Below, piece by piece: positions 57,655 to 64,000 of a stretch of DNA of 64,000 nucleotides. Every line of letters starts with the position of its first letter. Position 1 is the stretch's first letter. A model generated the notes under the pieces. That model was not told the origin of the DNA and ran no database searches. It saw nothing but the letters and a program-made list of their open reading frames with translations. The DNA comes from DAOPYU01 sp942493245 (GTDB taxonomy: Bacteria > Sumerlaeota > Sumerlaeia > UBA8349), in the NCBI GenBank assembly GCA_942493245.1, contig OW818685.1, positions 3,348,001 through 3,412,000 of the forward strand, in the 5' to 3' direction. A program made the translations under genes and the position numbers.

Positions 57655-59481
57655 TCAATCCAACTCGAACCGCTTCAGGTACGCCTCGCGCCCCGGACCG
57701 CTCCACACCGGCTGCTCTTCCTTATATAACACGCAGTCCCCCACCACCAGCACATCCATCTCGGTACACATGAAACAGTGGTACGCGTCCAGGGGGGAAC
57801 ACACAATCGGCTCGCCCCGCACGTTGAAACTGGTGTTGATGATGACCGGGCAACCGGTCTTTTCCTCGAACTTCGAAATCAACGCGTGGTAACGCGGGTT
57901 GCGCGTCGTATCCACCGTCTGAATGCGGGCCGAAAAATCCACATGTGTGATCGCCGGAATGATCGACCGCACCCGATTCAAGCGTTCCAGCCCAAACAGC
58001 GCCTTGTCGGCTTCGGCGTTGCCCCGGCGCTTGTCGGGCCGGACCTCCGCCACCAGCAGCATGTACGGACTCTCACAGTCTATGTCGAAATACTCCCCGC
58101 ACCGTTCCGCCAGCACCGACGGCGCAAACGGACGAAACGACTCGCGGTACTTGATTTTCAGGTTCAACTGCCGCTGCATTTTCTCCGAACGCGCATCCCC
58201 CAGGATACTCCGGTTCCCCAATGCGCGCGGACCGTATTCCATCCGGCCCTGAAACCACCCGACCACTTTTTCCTCAGTCAACGCCCGGGCCGCGATCTCG
58301 ACCGCCTCATCCCCATCGTGCCGGTGGTACTTCGCGCCGACACCGTCCAGAGCCACGCCAACCGCATCCCCGTCATACGACGGCCCCAGATACGAACCCG
58401 TTTGAAGGTCGGGTTGGACCGGCTGACGGGGTTTCCCGTAGATGTGGTGCCACGCCAGCAACCCCGCACCCAGCGCGCCCCCGGCGTCCCCCGCCGCAGG
58501 CTGAATAAACATCCCGTCGAACAACCCCGACCGCAGAATCACCCCGTTGGCCACACAATTGAGCGCGCACCCGCCCGCCAGACACAAATTCCGTTTACCC
58601 GTCACCTCGCGGGCGTGCCGGGCGATGTTCAGCATCACGCGCTCGGTCACCACCTGGAGACTCGCGGCAATATCCATGTGACGCGGGGTCAGATCCGACT
58701 CCGACTGGCGCGGAGGTCCGCCGAACAACCGGTCAAACCGATCATTCGTCATGGTCAGACCCTGGCAGTAATTGAAATACCGCATGTCCATCCAGAACGA
58801 CCCGTCGTCGCGGATGTCGATCAGGTGTTCCGAGATCAGGTCCACATACTTCGGGTCCCCGTAGGGCGCCAACCCCATCACCTTGTATTCGCCCGAATTC
58901 ACCTTGAAACCCAGGTAGTAGGTAAACGCGGTATAAAGCAACCCCAGCGAATGCGGAAACCGGATCTCCTTGAGCAACCGCACCCGGTTGCCCTCCCCCA
59001 CCCCGAGCGTGGTCGTGCTCCACTCCCCCACCCCGTCGATCGTACAGATCGCCGCTTCCTCAAAAGGGGACGGGAAGAACGCGCTCGCCGCGTGGGATTC
59101 GTGGTGCGCCGGAAACACGATCGGCCCCCGGTACTCCCCCGCAAACGCCCGGTCTATCTCGCGCGGAATCCGCAGCTTCTGCCCGGCCCACTGCGGCAGC
59201 ATGTGCATGAACGACCGCAACCCCGCCGGAGCATAGGCCATATAGGTTTCCATGATCCGGTCGAACTTGAGAAACGGCTTGTCGTAGAACGCCACGCAAT
59301 CCACCTGCGCGGCGGAGATTTTTCCCGCTTCCAAGCAATAGAGCGCGGCGTGCGAGGGAAAACCCGCATCGTGCTTCACGCGCGTAAAGCGCTCCTCCTG
59401 TGCGGCGGCCAGAATCTGGCCCTCGCGAATCAGGCAGGCGGCGCTGTCGTGGTAAAAGGCGGAAATGCCCAGAATATCCAT
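57655..59481 (-). CDS. Carbamoyltransferase (NodU/CmcH/SxtI family)
   Basis: A 608-residue enzyme of the NodU/CmcH group, which transfers carbamoyl from carbamoyl phosphate, via carbamoyl-adenylate, to a hydroxyl on a small molecule. The N-terminal Kae1-like domain opens MDILGISAFYHDSAACLIRE and has ARV-like EERFTRVKHDAGFP, FPAHHESHAASAFFPSPF with metal-binding histidines, and CTIDGVGEWST. GGCALNCVANGVI follows. The C-terminal YrdC-like domain contains GRMEYGPRALGNRSIL, YRESFRPFAPSVL and NTSFNVRGEPIVCSP. Order and spacing with the SxtJ- and SxtK-like genes match the triad known from saxitoxin and many uncharacterised clusters. The acceptor substrate is unknown; no biosynthetic core genes are adjacent. 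Confidence 0.92.
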   Translation of the reverse strand: MDILGISAFYHDSAACLIREGQILAAAQEERFTRVKHDAGFPSHAALYCLEAGKISAAQVDCVAFYDKPFLKFDRIMETYMAYAPAGLRSFMHMLPQWAGQKLRIPREIDRAFAGEYRGPIVFPAHHESHAASAFFPSPFEEAAICTIDGVGEWSTTTLGVGEGNRVRLLKEIRFPHSLGLLYTAFTYYLGFKVNSGEYKVMGLAPYGDPKYVDLISEHLIDIRDDGSFWMDMRYFNYCQGLTMTNDRFDRLFGGPPRQSESDLTPRHMDIAASLQVVTERVMLNIARHAREVTGKRNLCLAGGCALNCVANGVILRSGLFDGMFIQPAAGDAGGALGAGLLAWHHIYGKPRQPVQPDLQTGSYLGPSYDGDAVGVALDGVGAKYHRHDGDEAVEIAARALTEEKVVGWFQGRMEYGPRALGNRSILGDARSEKMQRQLNLKIKYRESFRPFAPSVLAERCGEYFDIDCESPYMLLVAEVRPDKRRGNAEADKALFGLERLNRVRSIIPAITHVDFSARIQTVDTTRNPRYHALISKFEEKTGCPVIINTSFNVRGEPIVCSPLDAYHCFMCTEMDVLVVGDCVLYKEEQPVWSGPGREAYLKRFELD

Positions 59482-59547
59482 CGTAAACGTCTCGAAACAC
59501 CCGTTATTTCGGCTCGTTCCCCGTGGGGAAAAGCCAGTATATTCCAC

Positions 59548-59841
59548 CTTTCACGCCCCTCCGGGGGAAGTCAAGCGGAATCACCTCATCTCAAACGCTT
59601 CGGCTCGATTCTTCTCCCCCATCACGACACCTGCAACGACTGGCACAACACCCTCCAAATAGAACCTGACGCAGCAAAGCCACAACCATCCGTAGGGGCG
59701 GACCTGTGTGTCCGCCCAGGCGAGAGATCTGATACCCCCAAAAAACACGAAAACCCCAAGAACGGGGATGAAAAAAATAGTCGCACAGAGACGCAGGGAC
59801 GCGGAGACCCTTTATTGGAAAGAATCTCCACCCCATAGACT
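59548..59841. other. ~300-bp gap upstream of the carbamoyltransferase
   Basis: It contains the GTAGGGGCGG-type hairpin at 59692-59717 and otherwise nothing recognisable. The carbamoyltransferase promoter is expected at its left end. Confidence 0.4.
59692..59717. repeat. GTAGGGGCGG-type hairpin repeat
   Basis: GTAGGGGCGGAC begins at 59692; GGGCGGAC (59696-59703) pairs with GTCCGCCC (59710-59717). It shares the GTAGGGGCGG start with the inverted pair at 40376-40448. Confidence 0.65.
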
Positions 59842-60306
59842 TCACTCCGACTCCTCCAGGAATTTCTTCGCTACAAGTACGACCCCTGTTTTGAGTCGTC
59901 CCTCACGGTACAATTTCCGAATCCCCTCCACGGAACCGCACGAGAGCAGGAAGGGGAGCGCCTTTTCCTCCAGGAGGGATAGAATCTTCTGGGTTCGTTC
60001 GGCGTCGGATATATCCGTGTTCTCCAGATTGAGCACCGTTCGGTCCCAATAATCACGACGAATCGGCTCCTCAAGGGTTTCAGCCCTCAACCGGATATGG
60101 CAATGGTTTTGCCTGGGAAAGGTATTCTCACCGAGAGCCTTCATCCACACGGCAAGGTTGACGAAGTAGCTATCTCCATAAATTGACTTCTGAAGATTGA
60201 CAACCAGAATCGTATCGTCCGTCCGGAGATACCAGGAATTGGATTTTCTGCGGAATCCGTTCTTTTTCATGACGGCCGCAATCGTTTCCTTGACGATGTC
60301 CTGCAT
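59842..60306 (-). CDS. DUF4304-family protein
   Basis: A 154-residue protein with the DUF4304 layout: an N-terminal amphipathic helix (KETIAAVMKKNGFRRKSNSW), then a beta sheet (YLRTDDTILVVNLQKSIYGD, YFVNLAVWMKALGE) and a helical end (LSLLEEKALPFLLSCGSVEG). GGAGGG precedes the ATG. Members are widespread, cytosolic and without known function, and sometimes occur near polymorphic-toxin immunity genes; no toxin gene is adjacent here. Confidence 0.75.
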   Translation of the reverse strand: MQDIVKETIAAVMKKNGFRRKSNSWYLRTDDTILVVNLQKSIYGDSYFVNLAVWMKALGENTFPRQNHCHIRLRAETLEEPIRRDYWDRTVLNLENTDISDAERTQKILSLLEEKALPFLLSCGSVEGIRKLYREGRLKTGVVLVAKKFLEESE

Positions 60307-60470
60307 AACAATTCCCTCCTATAAGTAGTCGGAAATTTCGTAAACTATGACATAACCTTCCCACCCGCCACCGTCTCTTCTGTTCAACTCATCGCCATGC
60401 GTTCCACCTGACGATTACCGGCGAGGATGGCGCTAAGATTGTTCGGCTTCAATTCAAGAGCGGCCCTCTC

Positions 60471-61037
60471 TCAGAGCGTCTCCACCACGATATTCTGATT
60501 CGTGTAGATACAGATGTCGGCGGCGATCCGCATCGCCTCGCGGGCGACGCTTTCGGCGTCCAGTTCCGTGTGCGCCACAAGCGCGCGCGCCGCCGCCAGC
60601 GCCATCGAGCCCCCCGAGCCGATGGCCGCGATCGAATCGTCCGGTTCCAGCACATCGCCATTGCCGGAGATCAACAAAATCGAGTCCTTGCTCGCGGCCA
60701 GCAGCATCGCTTCGAGCCGGCGCAGAATCCGGTCGGTCCGCCAGTCCTTCGCCAGTTCGACCGCGGCGCGTTGCAGGTTGCCGTTGTATTCCTTGAGTTT
60801 CCCCTCGAACTTCTCGAACAGGGCGAACGCGTCCGCCGTCGCTCCGGCAAACCCGACAATGATCGCCCCGTCGTGGAGGCGGCGCACCTTGCGCGCCGTC
60901 GCTTTGACCACCGTCTGACCCAGCGTCACCTGCCCGTCCCCGGCCACGGCCACCCGGTCGCCCCGCCGCACGGCCAGAATCGTCGTCCCCCGCATGGAAG
61001 CGGCCCCTTCGTTTCTCGATGAAGCGTCTATCGTCAT
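60471..61037 (-). CDS. hslV: HslV (ClpQ) peptidase subunit
   Basis: A 188-residue (or 174-residue) proteasome-like threonine peptidase. The catalytic threonine is the first T in MRGTTILAVRRGDRV, exposed after a short propeptide is removed. Other signatures are VAGDGQVTLGQTVVKATARK, VGFAGATADAFALFEKFEGK and GSGGSMALAAARAL. Two starts are possible: ATG at 61037 behind a long purine tract, or ATG at 60995, which gives the usual short pre-sequence. The partner ATPase gene hslU, normally directly downstream, is absent; the gene is followed by a 160-bp gap and an unrelated DUF4304 gene. Confidence 0.93.
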   Translation of the reverse strand: MTIDASSRNEGAASMRGTTILAVRRGDRVAVAGDGQVTLGQTVVKATARKVRRLHDGAIIVGFAGATADAFALFEKFEGKLKEYNGNLQRAAVELAKDWRTDRILRRLEAMLLAASKDSILLISGNGDVLEPDDSIAAIGSGGSMALAAARALVAHTELDAESVAREAMRIAADICIYTNQNIVVETL

Positions 61038-61119
61038 GAATCGGCTTTCTCTTTCTTTCTGGAGTACGAAAAACCACCTGCCGGAGGCTTTTCAATTCTT
61101 CGATTCGATCAACCATCCC

Positions 61120-62139
61120 TCACCCGGTCTGGGTGTCCCCCAAACGTCCATTCTCTGTGTTTTCCCCACCGGAGCGGACTGACACGACCCGCTGACTGCC
61201 TCGCTTGTGGGCCGACTGGCGCCAGTAGAGACACTTGGCCAGCAACGCGCCGGTCAGGTGCGCCTGCGCCAGATCGACCAACCCGAATGCCCCGTCCGAA
61301 ACAGGCCTTTCGGCATAGAGAAAGCCCGAATACTCCGAGCCGCAGAACAGAGGCGCGGCCAGAAACGTGCGGGGCGCTTCGGTCGCGTCCATCCGTTCCC
61401 GGAAACGGTAGTCCCGCGAGCGGTCGGGGGAAAACACCGTGCGCATGCCATCCAGCACGATGTGCAGCAGATCGCGATCCCCGGCCAGCCGTTCGGCCAA
61501 TTCATCGTGGCCCGCCCCCAGCATCGTCCGAAGCGCCTGCTTCTCCGCGTCGTGCGCCAACAGAACCACCCGTGCGGCGCCGATCCGTCCCATCAGAAAT
61601 TCGGCTCCCGCCCGGCACAACTCGGCCCGGCTCGTGTACCGGTCCAGCGAAAGCGCCAGATTCAGAAAAACACCCGGCGTATCCGGAGGCCAGGCAAGCG
61701 CCTCGCGATGGCCCGGCTGCGACCACAGGGCAACCATTTCATCGAGCTCGGCCACCGGGAAGGTGGACATATCCACGCGCTCGAACGCTTCGGGCGGGGA
61801 AATCTGCGTCACCTGATTACGCCCCCGCTTCGAGAGAAACGACGTCCACTCCGTCCCCTCGGGCGGATCGAACACCAGCACCGCCTGCCCCACCCCAATC
61901 TCGTCCCCGGGATGGAGTACATGCCGTTTGCATTTGCGTCCATTCACGAAAAGACCATTCCGACTTTCCTGATCGGCGATGACAAATCCCGCGTCGGACG
62001 GATAGATCTGGGCGTGGCGGCGCGACACTTCATTGCCCGGAAGGGGCAATGAACAAGCCAGGTGGCGCCCGATCGTGATCGCGCCCCGGAAACGGAAATC
62101 AAGCGCCAGACCCTGTTGCACCACAAACAAACGCGGCAC
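61120..62139 (-). CDS. FHA-GAF signalling protein
   Basis: About 339 residues. An N-terminal FHA domain (residues 3-95) has the phosphothreonine-binding signature: ITIGRHLACSLPL, NEVSRRHAQIYPSD, ESRNGLFVNGRK, LHPGDEIGVGQAVLVF. After a linker, a GAF-type domain (about 160-305) contains RAELCRAGAEFLMGRIGAAR and RTFLAAPLFCGSEYSGFLYA. This FHA-GAF layout is common in proteins preceding serine/threonine kinases or cyclases, but no output domain is present here. A GTG start at 62139 (GAAGAGGG upstream) is favoured; the frame is open to 62364 but that part is repeat-derived. It lies upstream of hslV, 82 bp apart on the same strand. Confidence 0.8.
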   Translation of the reverse strand: MPRLFVVQQGLALDFRFRGAITIGRHLACSLPLPGNEVSRRHAQIYPSDAGFVIADQESRNGLFVNGRKCKRHVLHPGDEIGVGQAVLVFDPPEGTEWTSFLSKRGRNQVTQISPPEAFERVDMSTFPVAELDEMVALWSQPGHREALAWPPDTPGVFLNLALSLDRYTSRAELCRAGAEFLMGRIGAARVVLLAHDAEKQALRTMLGAGHDELAERLAGDRDLLHIVLDGMRTVFSPDRSRDYRFRERMDATEAPRTFLAAPLFCGSEYSGFLYAERPVSDGAFGLVDLAQAHLTGALLAKCLYWRQSAHKRGSQRVVSVRSGGENTENGRLGDTQTG

Positions 62140-62189
62140 GATGCGAAACCCTCTTCCCGATCTCGATGAGAAACCTCTATGCGGGTGTG

Positions 62190-62211
62190 GGACCGACGCC
62201 CCCGTCGGTCC
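62190..62211. repeat. 9-bp perfect hairpin (GGACCGACG / CGTCGGTCC)
   Basis: GGACCGACG (62190-62198), loop CCCC, CGTCGGTCC (62203-62211), preceded by GTGTG. A short dispersed-repeat type hairpin in the divergent region between the FHA-GAF gene and leuS. Confidence 0.6.
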
Positions 62212-62421
62212 TTCTCCTTCAAAGGGAGAGAAGAACCACCCCATTATCATCTTGGGAAAAGCCCCCGGTTTCCGCAAGCTAAACCCGCTTTTTTCACCCT
62301 TCTCCGGGAATTCTCTATTCCCGCCCCCTATCCCACGCTTGACAACCACCGACCAACCGGCCACAATGGCGCGGCTCTACTTCGAGCCAGAACACCCTGT
62401 GCGGAAGGATCAGATCGCTCC

Positions 62422-64000
62422 ATGTCAGAAGAACTTTTTTACCCCCATGCGGAATCGGACCTCAAGTGGCAGGCTTTCTGGGAAAAAGAAGCGTTCCACG
62501 CCCCCCAGATTGAAGCGGACGACGCCGACAACAACTACTACGTCCTCGAAATGTTTCCCTATCCCAGCGGGAAACTCCACATGGGCCACATCCGCAACTA
62601 CACCATCGGCGACACCATGGCGCGTCACTTCCGCATGCTCGGGAAAAACGTCCTCTACCCGATGGGCTTCGACGCCTTCGGCCTGCCCGCCGAAAACGCA
62701 GCCATCAAGGCCGCCCGCGAAGAAAAACGCGACCTGAACCCCGCCGAATTCACCGAAAAATGCATCGCCGACATGATCGTGGCGCTCAAACGCATGGGGT
62801 ACTCCTACGACTGGGACCGCCTCGTGGCCACCTGTCGGCCTCAATATTACCGGTGGAACCAGTGGATTTTCAACCGCATGGCCGAGCGCGGCCTGGTCTA
62901 TCGCAAGTCCGCCGCCGTCAACTGGTGCAACGAATGCCAGACCGTGCTGGCCAACGAACAGGTCCACGACGGCATGTGCTGGCGTCACACCGAAACGCCC
63001 GTCGAACTGCGCCAGCTCGAGCAGTGGTTCTTCAAGATCACCGATTACGCCGAGGAACTCCTCAACGACCTGAAAACCCTCGACGGCTGGCCCGAACACG
63101 TCCGCATCATGCAGGAAAACTGGATCGGCCGCAGCGAAGGGTGCCTCGTCCACTTTCCCCTGGCCGATAACGGCGAAAACCTGACCATCTTCACCACCCG
63201 CCCCGACACCCTCTACGGCGTGACTTTCATGTCGCTCGCGCCCGAGCACCCGCTTGTGCCCCAGCTGGTCCAGGGAACCGAATACGAAAAACCGGTCATG
63301 GAATTCGTCAGCCGGGTCGCCACCCAGGACCGGTTCATGCGCACGGCCGAGGATCAGGAAAAGGAAGGCGTTTTCACCGGCAAGTATGCCCTCAACCCCC
63401 TGACCGGCGATCGCGTACCGATCTATGTGGCCAACTTCGTGCTCATGGAATATGGCACCGGCGCGATCATGGCCGTGCCTGCCCACGACCAGCGTGACTT
63501 CGAGTTCGCCGCCAAATACGGCATCCCCCTGAAAACCGTGATCCGTCCCAGCGAGGCGGTTCATTCCATTTCTCCCGAACAGAAAGAGAAGATTGCCGCG
63601 TGGCTCGAGGCCGGGTGCCCCGCCAACGGCGAGGGGATGCGCGCGGCGTTTGTCGAGCCGGGTGTCCAGATGAACTCGGGCGCTTTCGACGGCCTGCCGT
63701 CCCGCGACGGTATCCAGAAAATCGCCGTGTTCGTCGAGGAGCAGAATTTCGGTAAACGCACCATCCAGTACAAATTGCGCGACTGGCTCCTCTCGCGTCA
63801 GCGCTACTGGGGCACGCCGATCCCGGTCCTCTATTGCGAGACGTGCGGGATGGTTCCGGTGCCCGACGACCAACTGCCCGTCGAGTTGCCCAAGAACGTG
63901 GACTTTTCCAAGCAGGGCAACCCGCTTCTTTCCGCGACCGACTGGCTCCACGCGCCCTGCCCCAAGTGCGGGCGCATGGCCCGACGCGAAACCGACACCA
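62422..64000 (+). CDS. leuS: Leucyl-tRNA synthetase (3' end outside window)
   Basis: The first 526 codons of LeuRS. It charges tRNA-Leu with leucine using ATP. The class I HIGH motif is H53-M-G-H56 in YPSGKLHMGHIRNYTIGD. MGFDAFGLPAENAAIK, NWCNECQTVLANEQV and the zinc-finger-like LHAPCPKCGRMARRET near the window edge are also typical. The CP1 editing domain begins around residue 225 with LTIFTTRPDTLYGVTFMSLA (threonine-rich TTRPDT) and includes YGTGAIMAVPAHDQRDFEFA. The KMSKS loop lies beyond the window. The ATG has GGAAGGA about 15 bases upstream. Confidence 0.97.
   Translation, partial: MSEELFYPHAESDLKWQAFWEKEAFHAPQIEADDADNNYYVLEMFPYPSGKLHMGHIRNYTIGDTMARHFRMLGKNVLYPMGFDAFGLPAENAAIKAAREEKRDLNPAEFTEKCIADMIVALKRMGYSYDWDRLVATCRPQYYRWNQWIFNRMAERGLVYRKSAAVNWCNECQTVLANEQVHDGMCWRHTETPVELRQLEQWFFKITDYAEELLNDLKTLDGWPEHVRIMQENWIGRSEGCLVHFPLADNGENLTIFTTRPDTLYGVTFMSLAPEHPLVPQLVQGTEYEKPVMEFVSRVATQDRFMRTAEDQEKEGVFTGKYALNPLTGDRVPIYVANFVLMEYGTGAIMAVPAHDQRDFEFAAKYGIPLKTVIRPSEAVHSISPEQKEKIAAWLEAGCPANGEGMRAAFVEPGVQMNSGAFDGLPSRDGIQKIAVFVEEQNFGKRTIQYKLRDWLLSRQRYWGTPIPVLYCETCGMVPVPDDQLPVELPKNVDFSKQGNPLLSATDWLHAPCPKCGRMARRETDT

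Noticed and set aside
62425..63951. 508-residue minus-strand open frame opposite leuS
   Set aside because: The plus strand encodes unmistakable LeuRS with the HMGH motif; the antisense frame has no recognisable domain.

Overview
The window is GC-rich DNA (about 60% by eye) from a free-living, didermic, motile bacterium. Signal peptides, a lipoprotein, periplasmic-type binding proteins, chemotaxis genes and large surface proteins all point that way. An aldo/keto reductase with a C-terminal Fe-S segment fits an anaerobic lifestyle. Lamin-tail/LamG proteins, RCC1-propeller proteins, a bacterial NrpR and an SxtI/J/K-like carbamoyltransferase triad are typical of environmental lineages such as the PVC group or nearby candidate phyla. 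No rRNA or tRNA gene is present, so the phylum cannot be fixed from this window.

Layout. 1-4.3 kb: 3' part of a large secreted lamin-tail protein, then a ParE/RelE-type toxin-antitoxin pair between two copies of that gene's tail. 4.3-6.6 kb: two AT-rich unknown genes and a REP-associated transposase with REP-like repeats. 6.8-9.9 kb: nrpR divergent from gdhA, with a palindrome over a candidate gdhA promoter (nitrogen control). 10.2-11.5 kb: an exported N-acylglucosamine/cellobiose 2-epimerase-family enzyme. 11.9-21.6 kb: a giant exported protein with four blocks of exactly seven RCC1-like units plus an FGE-like domain. 22-28 kb: a ten-PAS soluble histidine kinase and its NarL-type regulator. 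28.7-31.3 kb: cheW and a chemoreceptor. 31.9-34.9 kb: a broken Rcp1-like response regulator before a REC-PAS-GAF-kinase. 35-39.2 kb: a lipoprotein / PhnD-like protein / membrane kinase / membrane protein operon. 39.6-46.4 kb: YceH, an aldo/keto reductase and carAB. 46.7-50.5 kb: a SprA-like putative metalloprotease, a HEAT-repeat protein and an NlpC/P60 peptidase. 51.1-52.9 kb: a chimera joining the DNA-binding half of a tyrosine recombinase to a bacterial tyrosine kinase. 53.3-56.6 kb: RlmI-like methyltransferase, clpP and tig. 57-59.5 kb: the carbamoyltransferase triad. 59.8-64 kb: a DUF4304 protein, hslV, an FHA-GAF protein and the start of leuS.

Themes. Signalling is dense: four kinases of different architecture, a chemoreceptor, an FHA protein and the kinase chimera. 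Core genes (carAB, clpP-tig, leuS, hslV, rlmI) alternate with accessory loci and short palindromic repeats. The strongest candidate for something undescribed is the recombinase/tyrosine-kinase chimera with repeated GTAGC-type motifs upstream. The NrpR-gdhA operator and the 4x7-blade giant protein come next.
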